A stretch of DNA of 26,555 nucleotides from Mucilaginibacter sp. UBA4741 (GCA_002403905.1 DHIR01000182.1:11207-37761), one strand, 5' to 3'. Numbered from the stretch's first letter, positions 17,199 through 24,675 are shown. Translations and numbers: made by a program. Notes: generated from the sequence alone by a model not told the origin.

Positions 17199-17233
17199 AG
17201 TCTCCCCTACCGGGGGAGATTTAGAGGGGGCTT
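17199..17233. repeat. Intact AGTCTCCCC...GAGGGGGCT palindromic repeat
   Basis: A continuous copy of the repeat whose other copies end two protein genes. TCTCCCC (17201-17207) and GGGGAGA (17213-17219) form a hairpin, followed by TTTAGAGGGGGCTTT. Here it lies 27 bp upstream of ribD and within the region between two divergent genes, so in this copy it does not end a gene. Confidence 0.8.
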
Positions 17234-17247
17234 TATCCACTAATCAC

Positions 17248-17255
17248 TATCTTTG
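17248..17255 (+). promoter_or_regulatory. -7 box of ribD promoter
   Basis: TATCTTTG is an exact TAnnTTTG match. It is separated from the ribD ATG only by CCAC, so transcription should begin at or next to the start codon. Confidence 0.55.
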
Positions 17256-17259
17256 CCAC

Positions 17260-18306
17260 ATGCCCCATCACAAAATATATATGCAGCGTTGCCTGGACCT
17301 TGCCGCTTTAGGCATGGGTAAGGTTAGCCCTAACCCTATGGTGGGCGCTGTAATTGTTCATGATGGCAAAATAATAGGCGAGGGCTACCACCAACAATAC
17401 GGCCAGGCTCATGCTGAGGTAAACGCGATTAATGATGCTTTGGCAAAGTTTGATAATGCCGGGGAACTATTCAAAAAATCCACCATTTACGTATCATTAG
17501 AACCCTGCGCGCATTATGGCAAAACACCGCCTTGTGCCGACCTGATCATTAAACACCACATCCCAAAAGTAGTTGTCGGTTGCCGTGATCCGTTCGACCA
17601 GGTGGATGGTAAGGGTATTGAAAAGCTAAAAGATGCCGGTATTGAGGTTTTGGTTGGTGTTTTGGAGGATGAATGTAAATGGCTGAACCGCCGTTTTTTT
17701 ACCAGGGTGCAACAGCATCGACCCTACATTATACTAAAATGGGCGCAAACGGCAGATGGTTTTTTTGCGCCGGATGATAATAAACAGCATTGGATAACGG
17801 GATTAGAATCGCGTAAGCTGGTGCATCAATGGCGGGGCGAGGAAGATGCAATTTTGGTTGGAAAAAACACGGTACTTGCCGACAACCCTCAATTAAACGT
17901 ACGCTACGGCGATGGCAGATCGCCCAAACGCATAGTTATTGATCGCAGACTGGAACTGAAAAACAATCTTCACGTATTTGACCAATCTGTTGAAACGCTG
18001 ATATTTAACGAGATTAAAACAGCTATAGACGGTAAGAATAAATACATCGCGTTAGAGGATTTTGATCGTTATGTACCGCAATACATTTTATACCAATTGT
18101 ACCTACAGGATATTCAATCTGTTATAATTGAAGGCGGTGCTTATACGTTAAACAGTTTTATCGAAGCCGGCTTGTGGGACGAGGCGCGCATATTTACCGG
18201 CGAAACTACTTTAACAACGGGCATAAAAGCACCAAAAATTAACGGTATTATTGCCGAAGAAATTCCGTCAGGAAAAGACCATCTGCTTATTTTATATAAT
18301 AAATAA
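17260..18306 (+). CDS. ribD: Bifunctional riboflavin deaminase/reductase
   Basis: RibD carries out two steps of riboflavin synthesis: deamination of the GTP-derived pyrimidine, then NADPH-dependent reduction of its ribosyl side chain. The 348-residue protein has the N-terminal zinc deaminase domain with HAE (His51, Glu53) and the PCAHYGKTPPC motif (zinc Cys83 and Cys92), and a C-terminal reductase domain (about 145-348; KWAQTADGFFAP, GKNTVLADNPQLNVR, VIIEGGAYTLNSFIEAGLWDEARIF). It is complete. A -7 box lies 4 bp before the ATG. An EamA-family transporter gene starts 6 bp downstream and is probably co-transcribed; no other rib gene is in the window and no FMN riboswitch is visible upstream. 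Confidence 0.96.
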   Translation: MPHHKIYMQRCLDLAALGMGKVSPNPMVGAVIVHDGKIIGEGYHQQYGQAHAEVNAINDALAKFDNAGELFKKSTIYVSLEPCAHYGKTPPCADLIIKHHIPKVVVGCRDPFDQVDGKGIEKLKDAGIEVLVGVLEDECKWLNRRFFTRVQQHRPYIILKWAQTADGFFAPDDNKQHWITGLESRKLVHQWRGEEDAILVGKNTVLADNPQLNVRYGDGRSPKRIVIDRRLELKNNLHVFDQSVETLIFNEIKTAIDGKNKYIALEDFDRYVPQYILYQLYLQDIQSVIIEGGAYTLNSFIEAGLWDEARIFTGETTLTTGIKAPKINGIIAEEIPSGKDHLLILYNK

Positions 18307-18312
18307 TAGCCA

Positions 18313-19173
18313 ATGCTATACGTTTTACTCAGCATCTGTTGCAGCGTAATTGTGTCTGTCATGTTAAAGCTAGCCAGGCGCTATCACGTTGATGTGCTGC
18401 AAGCTATAACCTGGAATTATAGTACCGCTATATTATTAACCTGGTTGATATTTAAACCACATTTAACTAACCTACAGGCTGCACCCATTTACAACTTTAC
18501 AGCACTCGGTATTTTGTTGCCAGTGTTATTTGTAGTGCTGGCAATTTCTGTTAGGGCCACAGGTATAGTCCGTACAGATATCGCGCAACGGCTATCCTTG
18601 TTTATACCTATACTGGCCGCTAATTTTATTTTTGGCGAAGCGTTAAGTCTGCTTAAAATAGTAGGTATATCTATTGGCTTTGCAGCTATAATTTGTTCAA
18701 TACCCTGGCAAAAGGGCAGGGGCAGTAAAGCAACATCAGGCTCATGGTTTTATTTGTTGCTGATTTTTGTAGGCATGGGCGTTATTGATGTGCTGTTTAA
18801 ACAACTGGCTACATTTAAAGCAGTACCTTATACTACATCGCTTTTTATTGTGTTTGTGCTGGCATTTATATGCTCGCTCATCCTGTTAATTATCAAGATA
18901 GCCAGGAGAAAAACAAAGTTCTCTTTTCCGCATATTTTAATTGGCTGGGCATTAGGTATAGCTAATTTTGGTAATATCCTATTCTATTTAAAAGGGCACC
19001 AGGCATTAGCTAACCAACCATCTACCGTATTTACCGCCATGAATATGGGGGTTATTGTATTGGGTACGTTTGTTGGCCTGTTTATCTTTAAAGAGAAATT
19101 GAGTACGCTAAATAAGGTAGGAATATTTTTGGCGCTGCTATCAATTATCGTGATAACTTATGCATCGTATTAA
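18313..19173 (+). CDS. EamA/DMT-family transporter
   Basis: A 286-residue inner-membrane protein of the drug/metabolite transporter superfamily, with ten predicted hydrophobic helices arranged as two repeats of five. The first starts at the N-terminus (MLYVLLSICCSVIVSVMLKLA) and the second near residue 142. The C-terminal VFTAMNMGVIVLGTFVGLFIFKEKLSTLNKVGI matches the end of EamA repeats. Substrate cannot be predicted. It follows ribD by 6 bp, so a role in exporting a flavin or related metabolite is possible but only guilt by association. Confidence 0.9.
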   Translation: MLYVLLSICCSVIVSVMLKLARRYHVDVLQAITWNYSTAILLTWLIFKPHLTNLQAAPIYNFTALGILLPVLFVVLAISVRATGIVRTDIAQRLSLFIPILAANFIFGEALSLLKIVGISIGFAAIICSIPWQKGRGSKATSGSWFYLLLIFVGMGVIDVLFKQLATFKAVPYTTSLFIVFVLAFICSLILLIIKIARRKTKFSFPHILIGWALGIANFGNILFYLKGHQALANQPSTVFTAMNMGVIVLGTFVGLFIFKEKLSTLNKVGIFLALLSIIVITYASY

Positions 19174-19214
19174 CCGATAAAACTTCATAAGTTTAGCTTC
19201 TTCAAATATAATTA

Positions 19215-19829
19215 ATGCTTTTTGACGATACCTACCGCACTATTGAAAATCCATCCGAAGGTATATTTCGTGATCGGGGCAGTAAGTTTTTAGCATATAC
19301 TTATCCCATAAATTCAGAAAGCGAAATTAAAGGTATCGTTGCTTCCTTAAAATCCGAACATCCCAAAGCCAACCACCATTGCTGGGCCATGCGTTTAACT
19401 ATTGATCGTTCTGTTTTTAAACTGAATGATGACGGCGAACCATCGGGCACTGCTGGCCGGCCAATTTTAAATACGCTGCTATCAAAAGATCTCACTAATA
19501 TATTAATTGTAGTAGTCCGTTATTTCGGTGGGACATTGCTGGGAGTGCCCGGCCTTATCAATGCCTATAAAATGGCAACCGAAGAAGCGCTAACCCACGC
19601 CGCAATTATAGAAAAAACGGTGAATGATGTCTACACCATCAGCTTTGGTTATTTGCAAATGAACGATATAATGCGCCTTATTAAAGACAGTGACCTGCTA
19701 ATTCTTAACCAACAGTTTGATAACGACTGTACCATACAGGTCTCCATCCGCAAAATGCAGGTGAATACGGTTTTAGATAAACTGCATAAGGTTACGGGGA
19801 TTACCGTAAAATATGATCATAGTATGTAA
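19215..19829 (+). CDS. YigZ/IMPACT family protein
   Basis: A 204-residue cytoplasmic protein of the YigZ/IMPACT (UPF0029) family. The N-terminal domain shows the conserved HPKANHHCWAMRL, NDDGEPSGTAGRPIL and VVVRYFGGTLLGVPGLINAY segments (residues about 50-125). A C-terminal ferredoxin-like domain (DUF1949, about 135-200) follows. Eukaryotic IMPACT regulates translation through GCN1; the bacterial role is not settled. Start ATG at 19215 sits 41 bp after the transporter stop. Confidence 0.93.
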   Translation: MLFDDTYRTIENPSEGIFRDRGSKFLAYTYPINSESEIKGIVASLKSEHPKANHHCWAMRLTIDRSVFKLNDDGEPSGTAGRPILNTLLSKDLTNILIVVVRYFGGTLLGVPGLINAYKMATEEALTHAAIIEKTVNDVYTISFGYLQMNDIMRLIKDSDLLILNQQFDNDCTIQVSIRKMQVNTVLDKLHKVTGITVKYDHSM

Positions 19830-20134
19830 AGTGATTCACTCAAATTTTTCCAAACATTGTAAAATTGTATAAATAGCTTATTTACAGATTGTTATATACT
19901 GTTATATAAAGTATTTGTACTGATTCAGGATGATTCACTCCATTTTGTCAAATAGCTTACTTATAGACACTTGTAAGCAAAAAGTGATTCAAGTGATTCA
20001 AAGTGATTCACTTTTTATGAATCACTAAGCATCAGTAATATGTTGCTGTTGATGGCTGCCGCTGCTGAATTAAGCCGAACAATCTGCCTTTTTATTCCCC
20101 GTTTACAGGCATAAATGCTTAATTTAGTCGGAAT
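19830..20134. repeat. AT-rich spacer with phased GTGATTCA repeats
   Basis: This 305-bp gene-free region holds (G)TGATTCA at 19831, 19921, 19931, 19984, 19993 and 20003, with 9- to 10-bp spacing inside the clusters, and the reverse copy TGAATCACT at 20018-20026, which can pair with the last forward copy as a 9-bp stem. A second motif, AAATAGCTTAyTTAyAGA, occurs at 19871-19888 and 19950-19967 (16 of 18 identical). I find no tRNA or protein gene. The phasing suggests protein binding sites or decayed tandem copies of an approximately 80- to 100-bp unit. Confidence 0.7.
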
Positions 20135-21490
20135 ATGCAATCTTTCGAAATAGATAAAACCGACCTCCTCCGCATTAAGACCGCGCTCGAGGGCGATGAT
20201 GCTGAACTACAGCTAGTTCTGAAGGAATATCATGCCTCGGAGATTGCCATATTATTTGAGAAACTTGAGCAGGGAGATAAGGAACGGATCATCAATATCC
20301 TTCCAACCGAAGTAGCATCTGACGTAATTGCCGAAATGGACGAAGAACACCGCCCCGGCGAGTTGTTGATCAATCTTGATCCCGAGAAACGGTCTGAAAT
20401 AGTTGAGGACCTTGACTATGATGATGCTACAGATATTATTTCGCAGTTAGAAGAGCACGAGCAGCAAGAGATCCTGGAAGATATTGACCAGGAAAATGCC
20501 AGCAGCATCCGTGCGCTTTTAAGCTATGACGAGAACACTGCGGGCGGGTTAATGAACTCGGAGCTGATCTGCGTTAATATCAATTCGGACAAAAAAGACG
20601 CTTTGGATGAGATCATCCGCCAATCTGAAGAAATGGAGGAGTTTTATACCATTTATGTGGTAGACGATACCAAAACCCTGCAAGGCATTGTATCCATAAA
20701 AAATGTTATTAAAGCTCATGCCGATGCCAAGATTCGCGACATTTATAAAGCCGACCCGGTATATGTAAAGGCTGATCTCGACCAGGAAGAGGTAGCCAAG
20801 CTGATATCGCAATACAACCTAACAGCCATACCGGTTGTTGATGATAACATGATATTACTGGGCCGAATTACAGTTGATGATATCATTGACGTAATGGAGC
20901 AGGAGAGTACCGAGGATATGTTAAAGATCTCTGGTGTATCCGAAGATGAGGAACTGAGCGGTAACTGGAAAGAGGCTGTAAAAAGCCGTTTGCCTTGGTT
21001 GGTTATTAACCTGGCTACCGCTTATCTGGCTGCTTCTATTATCCGGCATTTTGATTCTACCGTGTCGCAATTACCGCGCATAGCAGCTTATATGACCATT
21101 ATTGCAGGTATGGGCGGTAACGCTGCAACACAAGCGCTGGCGGTAACGGTAAGGCGTATATCACTAAGCGATTTGACTGATAACCAAGCCTACAATACTG
21201 TATTAAAAGAGTTTTTGGTAGGCTTATTAAATGGTGCGGCAAATGGGTTAGTTGTATTCTGCATCGCCTTATTTTATGATGCCGACCCAATGCTGGGCCT
21301 GGTTTTATTTTTGGCGATGACGGGTAATTTGGTTATTGCGGGATTAACCGGAGCCACCATACCATTAGTATTAAAAAGGGTGGGGATAGACCCGGCGGTA
21401 GCATCATCAATCATCATAACTACATTTACAGATTGCGCGGGCTTTTTATTACCACTTTGGCTGGCCACAAATCTTTTATTACATCATTAA
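20135..21490 (+). CDS. mgtE: MgtE magnesium transporter
   Basis: A 451-residue homodimeric Mg2+ channel of the inner membrane. The N-terminal superhelical domain with repeated acidic motifs (about 1-130) and two CBS domains (about 135-255; VVDDTKTLQGIVSIKNVI and IPVVDDNMILLGRITVDDIIDVM) form the cytoplasmic Mg2+ sensor. The C-terminal membrane domain (about 280-451) has five helices, including the conserved GMGGNAATQALAVTVR and a helix ending with GATIPLVLKRVGIDPA. Acidic residues needed for Mg2+ sensing are abundant. It is preceded by the repeat-rich spacer and followed by a toxin-antitoxin pair with its own promoter. Confidence 0.96.
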   Translation: MQSFEIDKTDLLRIKTALEGDDAELQLVLKEYHASEIAILFEKLEQGDKERIINILPTEVASDVIAEMDEEHRPGELLINLDPEKRSEIVEDLDYDDATDIISQLEEHEQQEILEDIDQENASSIRALLSYDENTAGGLMNSELICVNINSDKKDALDEIIRQSEEMEEFYTIYVVDDTKTLQGIVSIKNVIKAHADAKIRDIYKADPVYVKADLDQEEVAKLISQYNLTAIPVVDDNMILLGRITVDDIIDVMEQESTEDMLKISGVSEDEELSGNWKEAVKSRLPWLVINLATAYLAASIIRHFDSTVSQLPRIAAYMTIIAGMGGNAATQALAVTVRRISLSDLTDNQAYNTVLKEFLVGLLNGAANGLVVFCIALFYDADPMLGLVLFLAMTGNLVIAGLTGATIPLVLKRVGIDPAVASSIIITTFTDCAGFLLPLWLATNLLLHH

Positions 21491-21504
21491 TAAGGCATTT
21501 ATTG

Positions 21505-21512
21505 TAAATTTG
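21505..21512 (+). promoter_or_regulatory. -7 box of mntA-hepT promoter
   Basis: TAAATTTG is an exact TAnnTTTG match, 20 bp before the mntA ATG and 14 bp after the mgtE stop, so the module can be transcribed apart from mgtE. Confidence 0.45.
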
Positions 21513-21532
21513 ACTTATATAAATAATAAAAT

Positions 21533-21844
21533 ATGCTTCACCCAATATTACAGGCACAATTACCACTGGTTGTGAATTTGTTTAAAGATCATAAAATAAA
21601 AAGCGCTTATGCTTTTGGTTCGGTGGTTAGTGATAAATTTAATGAGGAAAGTGATATCGATCTACTAATAAATTTTGAAGATAGTGTTGAGGCATTAGAA
21701 AGAGGGGAAATATGGTGGAATTTACATGATACCTTGAGAGATATGTTTAATAGAGAAGTTGATCTGTTAATAGAAAGTACTTTAAAAAACCCTTACCTTA
21801 TTGAAGATATCAATGAAAAGAAGCAATTAATTTATGCAGCGTGA
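21533..21844 (+). CDS. mntA: MntA-type nucleotidyltransferase antitoxin
   Basis: A 103-residue minimal nucleotidyltransferase with the defining GSX10DXD motif (Gly29-Ser30 ... Asp41, Asp43) in YAFGSVVSDKFNEESDIDLLINF. In characterised HEPN-MNT pairs the protein adds AMP to a tyrosine of the HepT toxin, neutralising its RNase activity. The third acidic residue of the family is probably Asp77 or Glu75 in REVDLLIE. It overlaps hepT by 11 bp, as expected for a coupled pair. Codon use is AT-richer than the housekeeping neighbours, suggesting acquisition by transfer. Confidence 0.9.
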   Translation: MLHPILQAQLPLVVNLFKDHKIKSAYAFGSVVSDKFNEESDIDLLINFEDSVEALERGEIWWNLHDTLRDMFNREVDLLIESTLKNPYLIEDINEKKQLIYAA

Positions 21845-22169
21845 AGTGAAAAAATATCTTTTTGATATACTAAGCTGTATTGAAAATATTGAAAATTTTA
21901 TAGGTATACCCAAATTATTTCTTGAGTTTAACAAAAACATCATGCTTCAGCAAGCTATTGAAAGAAATTTGGAAATTATAGGCGAAGCAATGAATAATAT
22001 TCTTAAAATATTTCCTGCAATAAATATTACAAGTGGACGCAGAATGGTGGATACCAGGAACAAAATTATTCATGGGTACGATGATATACAGGCAGAGCAA
22101 ATATGGAGTATAATCATCAATCATTTACCTACTTTGAAACTCGAAGTGCAAACATTATTAGAAAATTAA
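21834..22169 (+). CDS. hepT: HepT-like HEPN-domain toxin (DUF86)
   Basis: A 111-residue all-alpha HEPN ribonuclease toxin, partner of the nucleotidyltransferase encoded just upstream. The catalytic RX4HXY motif is intact: Arg75, His80 and Tyr82 in RNKIIHGYD. Upstream helices contain the usual AIERNLEIIGEAMNNI. In related systems Tyr of this motif is the AMPylation site. ATG at 21834 overlaps the mntA stop region by 11 bp. bioB begins 3 bp after the stop, so the module has been placed tightly in front of a housekeeping gene and may share a transcript with it. Whether the toxin cleaves tRNA or mRNA here is unknown. Confidence 0.9.
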   Translation: MQREVKKYLFDILSCIENIENFIGIPKLFLEFNKNIMLQQAIERNLEIIGEAMNNILKIFPAINITSGRRMVDTRNKIIHGYDDIQAEQIWSIIINHLPTLKLEVQTLLEN

Positions 22170-22172
22170 GCT

Positions 22173-23186
22173 ATGGCAGAAGTAAAATACAACTGGACTA
22201 AAGAAGAAATTACCGATATATATAACACCCCATTGCTAGACCTGGTTTACCAGGCAGCTAGTATCCATCGTGAAAATAAAGATTATGCCGAGGTGCAGAT
22301 CAGTTCGCTTATCTCCATAAAAACAGGCGGTTGCCCCGAGGATTGCGCTTACTGCCCGCAAGCCGCCCGTTATAATACAGGTGTTGATGTACATGCAATA
22401 ATGCCGAAGGAAGAAGTTATAGCTATAGCTCAAAAAGCTAAAAACGGCGGCGCTTCCAGATTATGTATGGGTGCTGCCTGGCGCGAAGTACGCGATAATC
22501 GCGACTTTGACAAAGTAATCGATATGGTGAAAGCCGTTAACGCCATGGATATGGAAGTATGCTGCACACTAGGCATGCTTACCGAGAGCCAGGCCCAACG
22601 TTTAGCCGATGCAGGTTTATATGCTTACAACCATAACTTAGATACATCAGAAGAAGATTATAAAAGAATTATCACTACCCGTACTTATGATGAGCGTTTA
22701 CAAACGTTGGATCATGTACGCAAAGCAAAAATATCTGTTTGCAGCGGTGGTATCATTGGTTTAGGCGAAACAGTTGCCGACCGTATATCTATGCTGAAGA
22801 CATTATCTAACCTACCACAACACCCGGAATCAGTACCTATTAACGCGTTGGTACCGGTAAAAGGTACACCATTGGCAGAGCAGCCACGTGTTTCTGTCTG
22901 GGATATGGTTAGGATGATAGCCACCACCCGTATCATCATGCCTAAAACGGTAGTGCGCCTATCTGCTGGTCGTACAGAAATGAGCGTAGTTGAGCAGGCG
23001 TTTTGCTTTATGGCAGGTGCTAACTCCATCTTCGCCGGCGAGAAGCTATTAACAACACCCAACCCATCTTTTGATGAGGACATGGCTATGTTTGAGTTAC
23101 TGGGCCTAAGCCCACGCAAAGCCTTTAAAAACGGTAGGCCTGAGAGTAAGGAGATTAAGAAAATGAGTATTAATGAGGTGATATAA
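22173..23186 (+). CDS. bioB: Biotin synthase
   Basis: BioB inserts sulfur into dethiobiotin, the last step of biotin synthesis, as a radical SAM enzyme. The 337-residue protein has the [4Fe-4S] CXXXCXXC motif at Cys54, Cys58 and Cys61 (GGCPEDCAYCPQ), and [2Fe-2S] ligands including Cys98 (RLCMGAAWR) and Cys130 (EVCCTLGM). YNHNLDTSEE and RLSAGRTEM complete the active site. Length is normal. No other bio genes are in the window; instead toxin-antitoxin modules lie on both sides, the upstream one ending 3 bp before the bioB ATG. No strong promoter is visible directly upstream, so transcription probably comes from the mntA-hepT promoter. Confidence 0.97.
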   Translation: MAEVKYNWTKEEITDIYNTPLLDLVYQAASIHRENKDYAEVQISSLISIKTGGCPEDCAYCPQAARYNTGVDVHAIMPKEEVIAIAQKAKNGGASRLCMGAAWREVRDNRDFDKVIDMVKAVNAMDMEVCCTLGMLTESQAQRLADAGLYAYNHNLDTSEEDYKRIITTRTYDERLQTLDHVRKAKISVCSGGIIGLGETVADRISMLKTLSNLPQHPESVPINALVPVKGTPLAEQPRVSVWDMVRMIATTRIIMPKTVVRLSAGRTEMSVVEQAFCFMAGANSIFAGEKLLTTPNPSFDEDMAMFELLGLSPRKAFKNGRPESKEIKKMSINEVI

Positions 23187-23199
23187 TAGCTATAATATT

Positions 23200-23207
23200 T
23201 ATATTTG
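23200..23207 (+). promoter_or_regulatory. -7 box of the antitoxin-yafQ promoter
   Basis: TATATTTG is an exact TAnnTTTG match that ends 3 bp before the antitoxin ATG at 23211. It overlaps a possible TTG start at 23205, which argues for the ATG as the true start and for a leaderless message. Confidence 0.45.
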
Positions 23208-23210
23208 TAT

Positions 23211-23429
23211 ATGGAAACATTAACAATAAATATTCCTGATAAAAAAATAGCCCTTGTAAAACAACTCCTTAAAGAGCTGGGTGTCACAATCAGTACAACT
23301 CAAAAAAAAGATAAAGGATCGGCTAATTCACCTAACGCCTTAACAGCATCAACAATAGAAGATGCTCATAAAGGCATTGGGTTGGGTAAACCTATAACTA
23401 ACATTAATGATTTTGTGAAATCTTTATAA
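23211..23429 (+). CDS. Probable antitoxin of a YafQ-type module
   Basis: A 72-residue protein encoded directly before a YafQ-like toxin, with a one-base overlap of stop and start (TAATG). The N-terminal part (METLTINIPDKKIALVKQLLKELGVTI) is a beta strand plus helix, as in ribbon-helix-helix or Phd-like antitoxins of Bacteroidota. The C-terminal part (IEDAHKGIGLGKPITNINDFVKSL) would wrap the toxin. I chose ATG at 23211 over the upstream in-frame TTG at 23205 because that TTG lies within the -7 box. The role as antitoxin is inferred from position, size and layout; DNA-binding autoregulation is likely for this kind of protein but not shown here. Confidence 0.8.
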   Translation: METLTINIPDKKIALVKQLLKELGVTISTTQKKDKGSANSPNALTASTIEDAHKGIGLGKPITNINDFVKSL

Positions 23430-23710
23430 TGTTTACCTTAATACCCACTAATCAGTTTAATAAAGATATTAAGGCGTTGAAAAAACGCTCTGTAAAAAAT
23501 GCCGGATTTATAATAGATTTTCTAATTGAATTGGAGAAGGCCGGAGTGATAGGTGTTGATAAAAAGCACCGGCCCCACAAACTTTCGGGTAATTATAAAG
23601 ATAATTGGGAAGCCCATATAAAACCTGATCTATTGATCATCTGGTTTGAAATAACTGATAAAAATGAGATCATACTGTTACGGGCAGGCTCACACTCAGA
23701 TTTATTTTAA
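23429..23710 (+). CDS. yafQ: YafQ-family mRNA interferase toxin
   Basis: A 93-residue toxin of the RelE/ParE superfamily, YafQ subgroup, a ribosome-dependent endoribonuclease that cuts mRNA. The residues known to matter in E. coli YafQ have counterparts: His50 (RPHKLSG), His63 and Asp67 (AHIKPD), Arg85, His89 and Phe93 (RAGSHSDLF). One difference is Leu68 where many homologues have Trp after the Asp. The gene is complete and directly follows its antitoxin. Its stop is only 4 bp from the stop of the convergent diiron-protein gene. Confidence 0.92.
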   Translation: MFTLIPTNQFNKDIKALKKRSVKNAGFIIDFLIELEKAGVIGVDKKHRPHKLSGNYKDNWEAHIKPDLLIIWFEITDKNEIILLRAGSHSDLF

Positions 23711-23714
23711 TAAT

Positions 23715-24593
23715 CTAGACCTTCGCACTCAAAACCCATCGCCACGCAAATCGCGTTAGCCAATTAAAGCCTTTCCAACTGTCTACAAATTCAATGATGT
23801 CTTTAAGGCAGTTATCGGCAAATTTCTGTTTGAAGTTTTTGGTAGCTAGTTTGTAAGCTTGTTCCGGGTTTTCAAGGCCAATACGCTCATAGATCTCTTT
23901 CTTTACATACATAGTCCGTACAAAAAGTATGTTAAACAAAATTACATAACTATATAGTGTCCTTTTAATAAAGCCTGCTTTGGCCGAGTAAGTTTTAAGT
24001 AAAGCTTTGGTAAATAGTATATGCCTGCCTTCTTCAATATTATGCAGGTCGAACATTTTTTTGAGTACTGGAAAAATGTTTGGCGCTTTGCGGGCGTGAT
24101 TACCGAACACATCGGTAATAAGTTCTACCGATACGCTGCCCATAAACAAATAATCAGCCGGCAAATATTTATTACTAAACTCGCCGAAAAATCTATGCAG
24201 CCTGCTTTGCTTTATAGGTTTACCACCCAGTTTGGCAATTGCTTGCGCAAACATTTCCTGGTGACGAAACTCCTCTATCAGCTCACGTATTAAAAATTGG
24301 TGCTCAGCATTATCTGCCGGTAAAGTAATAAGGTGGCGGGTCATAAATACGCAAAACAGGCACTCGCCCCATGCGTAGGATGCTATTACCTGTACCAGTT
24401 CGTGTCGACCCAGTTCCAGCTTTTGACTAGGCGAGAGCGTTTCGTATATATCAAGCCCTTGTAACGATGTTAAAGTTTCGGGCAGAAAAATATCGTCAGG
24501 CTCGGGTTCCAGTTGCCAAGGGATGTAGGTTTCAGGCATTAGTGGGTGTTCTCTGCTGATCTTTATTAAACGTTCTACTTCTTTAACATCCAT
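23715..24593 (-). CDS. AurF-like diiron oxygenase
   Basis: A 292-residue all-helical protein with a ferritin-like diiron site, most like the AurF (p-aminobenzoate N-oxygenase) family. Candidate iron ligands lie in expected positions: Glu77 (YAWGE), EEFRH with Glu108 and His111, Glu157 (SVELITD), His184, and NIEEGRH with Glu188 and His191. AurF relatives oxidise aryl amines to nitro groups, but distant members in Bacteroidota have unknown substrates and no biosynthetic cluster surrounds this gene. There is no signal peptide. It is followed on the same strand (upstream) by an Ohr gene, and the GTAGAGACGC palindrome separates them. Family call is likely; the reaction is not. Confidence 0.75.
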   Translation of the reverse strand: MDVKEVERLIKISREHPLMPETYIPWQLEPEPDDIFLPETLTSLQGLDIYETLSPSQKLELGRHELVQVIASYAWGECLFCVFMTRHLITLPADNAEHQFLIRELIEEFRHQEMFAQAIAKLGGKPIKQSRLHRFFGEFSNKYLPADYLFMGSVSVELITDVFGNHARKAPNIFPVLKKMFDLHNIEEGRHILFTKALLKTYSAKAGFIKRTLYSYVILFNILFVRTMYVKKEIYERIGLENPEQAYKLATKNFKQKFADNCLKDIIEFVDSWKGFNWLTRFAWRWVLSAKV

Positions 24594-24638
24594 ATAATAA
24601 ATATACGTGGAATTGGCGTAATCAGTTGCGTGGTAAAG

Positions 24639-24666
24639 GTAGAGACGCGAAATTTTGCGTCTCTAC
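24639..24666. repeat. GTAGAGACGC palindrome
   Basis: GTAGAGACGC (24639-24648) and GCGTCTCTAC (24657-24666) are perfect 10-bp arms around GAAATTTT. A shorter related core lies at 14665-14686. It sits just after the ohr gene on the minus strand and could act as its 3' stem, but there is no T run after it. Confidence 0.8.
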
Positions 24667-24675
24667 AAATTATCC

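Noticed and set aside
19984..20026. CRISPR or microsatellite at the GTGATTCA cluster
   Set aside because: Spacing of 9-10 bp leaves no spacers, and the copies are distributed over 190 bp with other sequence between them.
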